Shown piece after piece: positions 28,201 to 35,169 of a stretch of 64,000 bases of DNA. The translations under genes were made by a program, and so were the position numbers. This DNA is from Candidatus Schekmanbacteria bacterium. GTDB taxonomy: Bacteria > CSSED10-310 > JACPHN01. The stretch is taken from the NCBI GenBank assembly GCA_016188575.1, contig JACPHN010000068.1:1-64000 (forward strand). The letters are read 5' to 3'. Position 1 is the stretch's first letter. The number at the start of each line of letters is the position of its first letter. The notes below the pieces were generated by a model. The model was not told the DNA's origin. It made no database searches and was given only the letters and a program-made list of their open reading frames with translations.

Positions 28201-29263
28201 CCTTCGAGGTCGTAAGCTGCGGATACGTGGCGCCGGCGATACCGACCCGATCGTGCGTTGCGTCGTCGTCATTCATCGCAAACAGCGCCAGAACCGGGCT
28301 GCCGGTGGCCGGGCACGAGCTGGTTGCGAGCGCGATCTCGTGCTCGAAGCGGGCCTTACTCCGATACGGTGGAATCGCCACGTACGTATCCGGGGCCGAC
28401 CAACCCGCCGTCGGCACCGGGTTATTGCAATAGATCCCGAAAAATGCCCCGCCGCCGGCACCATCTGAGACCCCGTCGCAGGGGCCCAGAGCGGTCCCGC
28501 TATTCGCGTCACCGGTAAGCGCACAGACCGTCTCGAAGGAAACCTTCCACACGCCGGCGCCAAGTCCGGTGAGCGCGCGCAGCACCCCGCGCCCTGCCCC
28601 GTCGCTCAGGGAGTCGCTCGAGCTGACCTGCTCGGACACCGATAGCACATGGGCAAAGGTCCCCGCTTTGGCGGTCGAATCCAGCAGGGTGGAGCAGATC
28701 GCGTGATCGTCTGCTCCATCACAGACGCGGAGCTTGACGTTATCGAACCAACAGACGTGGTAGTTGGCGCAGAGATATGTGTTCACCCAGGCGGTGTTGT
28801 AGCCCCAGCCGTCCCCACTGGACCATGCGGACAGCGCGCCCTCGCTGGGCGAGGCAGTGAGCGTCTCCAAGGGGTCGGAGCTGATCGCGTTCGAGCTGTC
28901 CTGCCAATGAACGACCGTACCGTTCTCATCCACGGCGACGGCGGATCCATTCCGCCAGCCGCCACTCGAGCGCGTCCATGACGCCGCGGAAGCGGCGCTC
29001 GTCGTCGGCGTCGGAGTCACCCGCGCCGCCAACTGAGACTTCAGCACGATTCCCGAGCTCCTCCCCGGGGCGTCGCGACCCCCGGCCTCGCCGCCGATGC
29101 CCCCGAGAATGGCGTCGAACTTGACAAAGAAGACCACGGCCAAAACGGCCGCCAGGAGCAGGACTCCCATCCGCGCCGCATTCCCGCTGGGGCCGGGAGG
29201 CGACGCAGGCGGAGTCTCGGATGGTTGGGATGGTTCTGGCGACGGGTTGCCGTGATCGGCCAT
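25286..29263 (-). CDS. Large membrane-anchored exported protein, unknown function (1325 residues)
   Basis: The ATG at 29263 has GGAGAG four bases upstream. A 31-residue proline-rich cytoplasmic start precedes one membrane helix (MGVLLLAAVLAVVFFVKFDAIL), so about 1270 residues lie outside the membrane. No domain is recognised with certainty. The exterior part alternates beta-rich regions with Cys-rich stretches (DACAEACSTGSCSAIDGVAMTC). A segment at about 660-1240 has helix-strand phrases and conserved-looking aromatics and acids (GAYLAGSDSADDP, MVTPWYYDETWAFASPLLG, TMMTPSGHYHAAWWQ), possibly a TIM-barrel hydrolase. It follows the pectate-lyase-like genes on the same strand. Confidence 0.85.
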   Translation of the reverse strand: MADHGNPSPEPSQPSETPPASPPGPSGNAARMGVLLLAAVLAVVFFVKFDAILGGIGGEAGGRDAPGRSSGIVLKSQLAARVTPTPTTSAASAASWTRSSGGWRNGSAVAVDENGTVVHWQDSSNAISSDPLETLTASPSEGALSAWSSGDGWGYNTAWVNTYLCANYHVCWFDNVKLRVCDGADDHAICSTLLDSTAKAGTFAHVLSVSEQVSSSDSLSDGAGRGVLRALTGLGAGVWKVSFETVCALTGDANSGTALGPCDGVSDGAGGGAFFGIYCNNPVPTAGWSAPDTYVAIPPYRSKARFEHEIALATSSCPATGSPVLALFAMNDDDATHDRVGIAGATYPQLTTSKEGVATAYWRNFLVDDMRIEKVYVDAAEMRTGLTDYLQILGKAGISSSSSPTRVEIVSPSADPSLPANALRRTQTLAVSGEGGSSEQQLKATYFEVWHAPRTVYSGDSVPVAETKGRAYLAVLDRPDEGRPWTVPSVAEAERGTTATWAVPMYHRASGGEVTRQWFLVRNASSTSLAANQVTFGNLPSGWKLYAVVQEPVFEDYTPSSTSALTATYKIVPAFLSRCTATDSRSRTYCEQWGVPAQSTRSYVLEAPAAASPTLVPLGFASPAGGGRLYASLTSYEGPSTNRSNILWGFFVGQLSGQTSGIGDLAQRLRDHGVTDVPLGAYLAGSDSADDPAYSTGDATIHFQAKFNNAEGNSPTPAEVVAEVKNHGMRAGAILDTAAGKRACNNSPGLMLSGVTFKKDSEVPYFLDQADHTLVKKAAAGVYSKVVCPSSGCDAASWAPKVGDMVACAGGIANGFASYGRIGAIGDKVLYLDAPLRACAGSTLYLIVHTGLATTAVADALHDDQISCDWYWEDAEGVKHEETSQAVGSSRCPAWAEVSAEIDSSNPDHETMDETWRPLTCQRPMVDNVRAGLYECKVDGASSGFFESTDACAEACSTGSCSAIDGVAMTCRNADGTMSSTTCQTWNKLNAAQRRFVDLLATLFRDLVSAAGEDNSDQSLFMVTPWYYDETWAFASPLLGLFDGFGQTEHMGIIDQLERGGLRTMMTPSGHYHAAWWQSNQVSELLPSTYSTASTWRRLDASVGKHNALLDLCPTADGQPSCGQISDLSYHGAFSYMDRSPFTARLMAGLVHARMEMDLQAAGVASLPTYSMITYGLHSPGGPDRRYSDPFYSASCSATSGGGACYALYRDTLDFGDFGFPKTDALSMGLLLPGSSSAKYSVIDSTYEETVAWDMLLAGLRDRLRFTAQTSAAADSGAGAIESVPYFGQVSRRGAATWHGSGCTLARVTEGATDAVSVCGDFLSR

Positions 29264-29293
29264 GAAGCTCTCCTCTGGGCGTGGAACGCGAAA

Positions 29294-29330
29294 AGGCAGG
29301 TTGCCCCCGGTTCTGGGGAGGAGCCTGCCT
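29294..29330 (-). terminator. Hairpin with T-run after the pectate-lyase-like gene
   Basis: On the minus strand AGGCAGG and CCTGCCT (29330-29324 and 29300-29294) pair around an inner CCCC/GGGG stem. The sequence then continues with a TTTT run. This is a good intrinsic terminator for the upstream lyase gene. It ends 30 bp before the ATG of the next gene, so it could instead be a structured leader. Confidence 0.5.
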
Positions 29331-29446
29331 ACACGATGTCGGGAAGCGTGAAATACGCTTACCGGTGCGCGTTGGCGGTGTCAAGCCGGGGCTTGGCCGA
29401 GGCACGACGCCGCGAAGAAGGCGCCGTAGATCCGCGGCCGAGCACG

Positions 29447-31096
29447 CTACAGGTCGTCGCAGCCGGCGCCGGTGCTGGCGCCGGCCGCGATGACGCGATC
29501 GGACAACTCATTCAGGTACACCTCGATGTTCCTGTAGCCCGCCGCCGAGAGATTCACGCCGTTGTGATCCGCAATGCCAACCCGCAGGCCGTTTCTCCGC
29601 TCCCAGCTATCTGGCATTCCGTCGTCATCCGTGTCGCTGGCGGCACTCAGTGGGGAGGCACAGGAGGGCGCGAGGGGTGCGAACGTGTCGCGAACATTCC
29701 GCGTTTGTCCGTTGACGACCGCCCCAGTATTCGGCGGTACGGAGGTCATGTTTTGCCGCAGGTATCCTACGATTCTCTGATCCATGGTATCTCGTGGGAA
29801 GGCGCCTACGGTGGCGATCATGTAGTCCGCGAGGTCTGAAGCGCTCGTATAGGCTATTGTTGGATAATCAAGGCGGCCGGATATGCTCGGATAAGCCAGC
29901 GAAAATTCCTGTGGTCCGCCGATATCGAGAACGTTATCATCGTAGTAAATATTGTTCCTGCTGTCATCGGAAAGAGCTGGCAGCATCATTTCGTTTTCAT
30001 TTCTATCGATCATGTAGTTTCCGACCCAGTTAATATTCACGAAAAACGATGGTGCCGATGGTACGCAGTAGTTTCCTGCGTTTGTTGACGTGCATCTGTT
30101 ATAGTAAATTGGGTCGGTCGGGTCGAAAATGAAGTTGTTAGAAAGTTCCAATCTCATCCTCTTGTTTGTGCAGTTAGATGTTCCCATGATATCATCGCTG
30201 TTTTCCTCACAGCTTATTTCTGGAAAACGCGCCTGAATCCCGCTCCGCATGTTGTGGTGTATAGAGATGTCGTTCTGATCGTGAGCAGTAGTAGAGTAGT
30301 TCATGAGCATTCCACGCCAATAATGATCACTAAATGTTTCAGACATCACGGAGTTCTGTATGGTGATATTATTCGATCGCGATAGTTGAAAAGCCTCGTC
30401 GCTCGCCCGGGCAAAGGACAAATGATCAATGACGATGTTCCTCACGCCGTCAAGACGGATAGCGTCCGAGGAAATCCAACCCGACGAAGCCAGCTCGGCT
30501 GCAGCGGGGCGCGAGCGCAGGTGGCGCATGATGATGTTGCTGCAACCCGGGTTTGCCTCGTACACGTCATCCAACTCGAAACCGCGTATGATTACGGGAG
30601 TGGGTGCGGTCTGTCCCGCGATTGTCTTACTTCCGTAGTGGCATTCTATTGAACCATGCTGGAATACGCCACCGACCGTAAATACAATATAGGCAGGACG
30701 CTGGATGTCCATGCAGGCCTGCAGAGATCCTGGACCTGACCGGCCGGTATTGGTAACCTTGCACACTACGCCATAGCGCCCGCCACACGTGTTCAGAGCG
30801 CCAAAACCTTCCGCACCTGGAAAGGCCCGAAGCCCGCCCGATGAGGCGATGCGGATGCTCACGATGGCTGTTCTGGCTATCCCTCCGCTGCTCGCGCGCA
30901 AGGTGGCGTTCGCCGTCGCCGGGGCGGCGCCAGCCGCGGCGCTCAGGGTGCACGTCGACGCGCTCCCGGGAGCCGGTGGGCAAATACCGGTCACCCCAGA
31001 CGGCAGCCCACTGAAGGCAAAACTGACGGTCTCCGTAAAATTCGTCCGGGTGAGGTTCGCCGTCAGCAGAGCCGAGGCGCCCTGGTTCAGCGTCAC
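29447..31096 (-). CDS. Pectate-lyase-like (PL1-type) beta-helix protein, 3' part of a frameshifted gene
   Basis: There are 549 codons in this frame. It begins with the end of an Ig-like domain (NLTRTNFTETVSFAFSGLPSGVTG) that belongs to the preceding frame. The catalytic-type region starts at RAFPGAEGFGALNTCGGRYG, followed by VTNTGRSGPGSLQACMD, IRGFELDD, IVIDHLSFARASDEAFQL and NNITIQNSVMSETF, the ladder of a right-handed beta-helix lyase. The end (DTDDDGMPDSWERRNGL, then GYRNIEVYLNEL) is the dockerin-like, calcium-type tail common in such exported lyases. It probably cleaves pectate or related polyuronides. The core is AT-richer than its surroundings. Confidence 0.85.
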   Translation of the reverse strand: MTLNQGASALLTANLTRTNFTETVSFAFSGLPSGVTGICPPAPGSASTCTLSAAAGAAPATANATLRASSGGIARTAIVSIRIASSGGLRAFPGAEGFGALNTCGGRYGVVCKVTNTGRSGPGSLQACMDIQRPAYIVFTVGGVFQHGSIECHYGSKTIAGQTAPTPVIIRGFELDDVYEANPGCSNIIMRHLRSRPAAAELASSGWISSDAIRLDGVRNIVIDHLSFARASDEAFQLSRSNNITIQNSVMSETFSDHYWRGMLMNYSTTAHDQNDISIHHNMRSGIQARFPEISCEENSDDIMGTSNCTNKRMRLELSNNFIFDPTDPIYYNRCTSTNAGNYCVPSAPSFFVNINWVGNYMIDRNENEMMLPALSDDSRNNIYYDDNVLDIGGPQEFSLAYPSISGRLDYPTIAYTSASDLADYMIATVGAFPRDTMDQRIVGYLRQNMTSVPPNTGAVVNGQTRNVRDTFAPLAPSCASPLSAASDTDDDGMPDSWERRNGLRVGIADHNGVNLSAAGYRNIEVYLNELSDRVIAAGASTGAGCDDL

Positions 31097-32460
31097 CGCG
31101 GTAGGCGCAAGCGCCAGGGAATATCCGGAGCGGCGGCACTGACGACAAGGGAGAGCGCGGTCGTCTTGGTGATCGACCCGCTGACTCCCCGCACGGTGAG
31201 CGGATATGTCGCGGCGGCGGTCGCGGCGGAAACGCTGATGCTCAGCGACGCAGTGTTTCCCGTCGTGGATATCGTGCTCGCGGTCACACCACTGGGGGTT
31301 CCAGTCAGCGACAGGCTCACGCTGCCGCCGAAGCCCGTGCGCCGGATGGACACCGTTATCGCGGCCATGTGCCCTGGAGCGATCCGCACCGGATTGGGGG
31401 TTACCGACAGGCTGAGGCTCCCTGCGGCGAGCACACCGACAGGCAGATTCACAGTTTTCGTCCGGGCGCTGGGCGCTGCGGTCAGCCGCGCAAGCACCGG
31501 TGTTCCCGTAACCGGGGCGGCGGCTGATGCCTGCAGGGTCAACACGGCGCTCTTCGCACCACTTGCCACGGCGACGCTGGCGGCGCTGACTCCAGTTGGC
31601 AGCCCCGTCACGGAAATGGCGATCGGTCCTGCCGCCGCGGCGCTCGGATTCACACTCCGGGTGACGCGTATCGTGATCGGGGCTGACGAGCCTGGGCTGA
31701 GGCTGACACTCGTGGGGGACAGGGACAGGCTGTAGTCGGTTCCGTGCAAGGTCACCGGCACAGACAGGTCGCCGGCGCTGCTGCTGATTCCGACGCTTGC
31801 GGAATGGGCGCGCGCGGTGCCTGGAGACGCCGCCGCCACCGTGATCGAGCAGGAAGCTCCCGGGAGAAGGCGCGCGCCATTGTAGGAGGTGGAGCGTATC
31901 GCGAAGCGGGACGCGTCGGCGCCTGACAGGCTCACAGCGCTGATGACGGCCGGCGTTGTCCCCGCGCCCGTGTTGCTGATCGCAATTAGCCGATTCGGCA
32001 CCGCGACGCCAATCAGAGTTGCGGGGAAAGCGACGCTTGCCGGGCTTGCCGACAGCCGCGGCTGTGTTGCCGCTCCCGGCGTGACGTTAATTTCGAAGTC
32101 CTGGCCTCGAACCTCATCGCCGGCGGTAGCCGTGATCGTCAGGTATTGGATAGCCACTGAAGCTGTCGCGGCGGCGCTGAACGTGGCGGTCGCCGTGTTT
32201 CCGTAGGCAGGGTTGGGGGTGATCGTAACGGTGAGCCCACTCGCCGCCGAAACCGCAAAGGCGATTGGCCCAACGAACCCGTACCGATCGATTTCAATTG
32301 CGGTGGTGTGGCTACTCCCCTGTTGTAGGTCGAAATCTCTTCGATCGGCGTAAAACTCCATGGCGTGAGCGGTGCGATCCGCCAAGACCGCGCCTACCGA
32401 AGCGGTCAGGGCGCCGAGGATCACGGGGAGATAGGCAGAGACACGAGCAGATTTCTTCAT
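31093..32460 (-). CDS. Secreted Ig-like-repeat protein, 5' part of the frameshifted lyase gene
   Basis: There are about 455 codons from the ATG of MKKSARVSAYLP; a TTG nine bases upstream is also possible. It has a signal peptide ending near ADRTAHA and then a beta domain. A HYDIN/abnormal-spindle-like Ig domain follows (LSASPASVAFPATLIGVAVPNRLIAISNTG), then repeated NEW3/CARDB-like units of about 85 residues (SLSLSPTSVSLSPGSSAPITI; SLSLSVTPNPVRIAPGHMAAI). The frame derails at SAAAPDIPWRLRLPR. One base earlier the other frame reads SLALAPTAVTLNQG, the expected next repeat, so a single base is missing near 31119-31125. The intact product would have about 1000 residues. Confidence 0.85.
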   Translation of the reverse strand: MKKSARVSAYLPVILGALTASVGAVLADRTAHAMEFYADRRDFDLQQGSSHTTAIEIDRYGFVGPIAFAVSAASGLTVTITPNPAYGNTATATFSAAATASVAIQYLTITATAGDEVRGQDFEINVTPGAATQPRLSASPASVAFPATLIGVAVPNRLIAISNTGAGTTPAVISAVSLSGADASRFAIRSTSYNGARLLPGASCSITVAAASPGTARAHSASVGISSSAGDLSVPVTLHGTDYSLSLSPTSVSLSPGSSAPITIRVTRSVNPSAAAAGPIAISVTGLPTGVSAASVAVASGAKSAVLTLQASAAAPVTGTPVLARLTAAPSARTKTVNLPVGVLAAGSLSLSVTPNPVRIAPGHMAAITVSIRRTGFGGSVSLSLTGTPSGVTASTISTTGNTASLSISVSAATAAATYPLTVRGVSGSITKTTALSLVVSAAAPDIPWRLRLPR

Positions 32461-32712
32461 GGCGGTCAAGGCTCCATTCGCTTGTCCGGGCTACCGCGCG
32501 CCGGTAACCGCGTGGACGTGAGGTCGAGATGCGTTACGCCGAAATGACGCACCGCTCGTGCCAGCGCCTGGCCGGCGTTGACGCCAGTGACCAGCGGCGC
32601 AACCAGGCGCCGCGCGGGCGGGACGGCTCAGGTTGCCTGGCAGGCCTCCGCCGAGGTCTGCGCAGGATTGTGCGCAGGAGTCGGACGACGCCCCCGGGCA
32701 AACGATACGGCG
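32461..32712 (-). other. Gap with coding-like but unstarted frames
   Basis: This is 252 bp between the two large minus-strand genes. One minus-strand frame after a TGA reads like protein (LVAPLVTGVNAGQALARAV, then HLDLTSTRLPARG) and ends just before the next start. A second frame upstream (SCADLGGGLPGNLS) has a similar style. No ATG/GTG with a ribosome site exists, so a decayed small gene or 3' remnant is likelier than a functional one. The promoter for the Ig-lyase gene must also lie here; none was clear. Confidence 0.3.
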
Positions 32713-35169
32713 TCAGAGCGGCGGTGGATCACCATCGCCGCGGCCACGAGTGGTGGAAGCGCCGAGATCAGACCTCGACTCAGGTTCCGGTTGCGCCATG
32801 GTCTCGCCGGGCTCCTTGCGAGCCGCCGGGTGAAGCGCGGCGCGGATCAGCCAGGCCGTGCATAGCGCCATGGTGCTCCCAACAACCCCAAACCACACGC
32901 TGGCCGCGCTTCCGCCTGCCCAGCCGAGCCCGGCTCCGCCCACAACCAATGCCGCGACCAGCAGCACGCGGACCCACGACGGCATTGCTCGCTGACGCAC
33001 CGCGCGCCGCATTTCCAGCAGCAGCACGGCCGCGGCCAGCATCCCGACCACGACTGCAATCCCGCCCAACACCGTAGCGACGCCTCCGGACAACCCCAGC
33101 ACCTGAACGGTCGCCGGCGCGCCGATCGCCAGGATCTGCTGAAAGCGCAAGTTTTCGCCTTCCGCTGGAAACGCGATGCGCACGGGCAAGCCACCGGTGG
33201 CGGCCGTCACGGCGCTGCCCTTATCGTAGGCCTTCTTCGCGAGGTTCGTCCGAAAAAGCTGATCCGCGGCGGATTGTCGCGCAGCGAACGATGGCTGCGG
33301 GGCTTCCGCGGTCTGCGCATATTCCGGTGGAGCGGGTGCCATCTCGCCGCTGGCCATGGCGGGGGGGCGAAGCGGCGGCCGTTCGGGCTCGCTCGGAGGC
33401 ACCGGCCGCAGGGAGCCGCCGGCGTACCGGTAGGTGCTCTCGCGCGGCAAGAATACCGATAGCCCGAGCCGGCTGATGGGCACATCCAGCGCCGGCGCGC
33501 CGAGCTCCAGCAGGCTCCAAAGTCCTCGCGGCGCCGCACCACGCGTAAAATACACGACTTCTACGGGAAATGCGGCGGACTCGCCGCTGCCGGAGCCGCC
33601 ACCGCCGGGCTCCGTGTTCGGCGCCTCGGATCGCGGCAGGGGAATGAGCACGCGTGCCAGCGCCGAGTCTTTCGGCGGCTGTCCTTTGCCCGGGCGAGCC
33701 GCCTTGTCCTGAACGAACACAGACCAGATCTCGGCATTCACGGGCAAGTCGACAGCCAGGAACTGCTTGCGATTGTTGCGCATCGTGAAGACGGCGCGCG
33801 TCAAGGTCGCGCCGTCGTCGCTCATGACCGAAGTCACCAGCGCCTCGTCGCAAGACGCCACCATCACTGGCAGGTCTTCGTGCCGGCGCACGCGCAGATC
33901 GAGACGGAAGGGACGCTCGTGGTAGCGGAACCCGAGGAGCAGCGGGTTGGTAGCGCGCTCCCACAGCGTGGACGGGACTTCAGCGGCGTCGATCGCAATC
34001 ACCTTCTCGCTTGCCGCGATGTCGACCTCCGCGGTGGCCGCCGCCTCAATACCGATCGCGCCAGTGGCCCGCTCGACGCCGAGCGCCGCGAGCAGCGGTA
34101 CGGTGATCGAGTCGCCCTGCTCGCCGATCGCCCGCTCGTAGAGGACCGTGATCGCGTACGGACCTTTCACCGCGAAATCGGCGGTTACCTGCAGCTCCCT
34201 GCCTTCGGATTCGCGGTCAAGGACCCTGAACCCCGAGGTGAGGTTGGGTGCCTGGACGTCGAGAATCTCGGCACCTTGCGGCACTGCCCAGGAGAAAGTC
34301 GTCACGCTCGCCATGAGAACCTGAAACGCGAATGTCGTCTGCAGGCTCATGACCCCGTCGCCGATCGTCACGAGGGTCTCCTCCTCCACGTACACCTTCG
34401 GCGTCTGTGCGATGACCTGCAGCCCCTCGTCGGTGTGGTCCTGTGCGAGCGGCAGGTAATACGACAGCGCCACCGGTGCGCCCGGCGTCAAGGCACCGCC
34501 GGACACGCGGGTCTCGGAGCCGGCGGTCTGGGTGGCCACCAGGTTAGCGGCCTCGACCCGCTCCACCCCCGAGCCGGGAAGAAACCGCGCATTCGCGACC
34601 GGCGCGGGAACGGGCGTGAAGGAGAGCTCGTTGCGTCCAGGTCTCGCCGGTCCCGCGACCGCAAAGTCGAGCTCGACCGCTCGCTTGCCGGCACCGCGGG
34701 CCCAGAGCTCGTACCCATCGCCGCTCACGACGACGAGATCGCTCTGGGAGCGTACCGCGCTGATCGTGCATCGCCCGAGCAGCGGAACGCGCACCCAGGA
34801 GCTCGGGCTCAGGATGTCCACCGTGACCCTGGCGCGCGCGCGCAGCACGCCGTCGCTCGAAACGGTCCCCTCGTAGCTCGCTTCGGTGACCGCGTACTCC
34901 TGCGGCGGCGGCGCCTGTTGCTGGCCGGCCGCCGCGGGAGATGCGGCGGTGGCCAGGCGCTTGAAATCATCCCAACCCAACGTCACTTCGGTGCCACGGA
35001 GATCGGGAAGCACCGCCAGGTCGCTCGGCGCCGGCGCGCCGGGCCGGGGCGTGCCTGCGCCGGCAACGGACGCGCCGATGACACCCAGAGTCAGAGCACA
35101 CGCCAGCGCCAGCGGCCAGCTTCGCGTGGCCATCGCCATGCCGATCCGGCAAATGCCCGTCGCGATCAT
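32713..35169 (-). CDS. Exported multi-domain protein, third copy of a repeated ~750-residue module
   Basis: The protein has 818 residues from the ATG that overlaps the preceding stop (ATGA); a longer open frame to 35352 overlaps the upstream gene. It has a signal peptide (SWPLALACALTLGVIGASVAGA) and then the module opening LPDLRGTEVTLGWDDFKRL. Many beta-strand segments follow, with the hallmark RHEDLPVMVASCDEALVTS, then MRNNRKQFLAVDLPVNAEIWSVFVQDKA. The C-terminus has a membrane helix or two (ATVLGGIAVVVGMLAAAVLLLEM) and a charged tail. It is clearly homologous to both halves of the upstream 1497-residue protein. The family function is unknown; an envelope or surface role is likely. Confidence 0.85.
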   Translation of the reverse strand: MIATGICRIGMAMATRSWPLALACALTLGVIGASVAGAGTPRPGAPAPSDLAVLPDLRGTEVTLGWDDFKRLATAASPAAAGQQQAPPPQEYAVTEASYEGTVSSDGVLRARARVTVDILSPSSWVRVPLLGRCTISAVRSQSDLVVVSGDGYELWARGAGKRAVELDFAVAGPARPGRNELSFTPVPAPVANARFLPGSGVERVEAANLVATQTAGSETRVSGGALTPGAPVALSYYLPLAQDHTDEGLQVIAQTPKVYVEEETLVTIGDGVMSLQTTFAFQVLMASVTTFSWAVPQGAEILDVQAPNLTSGFRVLDRESEGRELQVTADFAVKGPYAITVLYERAIGEQGDSITVPLLAALGVERATGAIGIEAAATAEVDIAASEKVIAIDAAEVPSTLWERATNPLLLGFRYHERPFRLDLRVRRHEDLPVMVASCDEALVTSVMSDDGATLTRAVFTMRNNRKQFLAVDLPVNAEIWSVFVQDKAARPGKGQPPKDSALARVLIPLPRSEAPNTEPGGGGSGSGESAAFPVEVVYFTRGAAPRGLWSLLELGAPALDVPISRLGLSVFLPRESTYRYAGGSLRPVPPSEPERPPLRPPAMASGEMAPAPPEYAQTAEAPQPSFAARQSAADQLFRTNLAKKAYDKGSAVTAATGGLPVRIAFPAEGENLRFQQILAIGAPATVQVLGLSGGVATVLGGIAVVVGMLAAAVLLLEMRRAVRQRAMPSWVRVLLVAALVVGGAGLGWAGGSAASVWFGVVGSTMALCTAWLIRAALHPAARKEPGETMAQPEPESRSDLGASTTRGRGDGDPPPL

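Noticed and set aside
32713-32715. TGA at the end of the 818-residue gene considered as another selenocysteine codon, because the same frame stays open to the next gene
   Set aside because: No conserved sequence follows, no U-x-x-C motif and no hairpin at SECIS distance; the continuation has no recognised homology.
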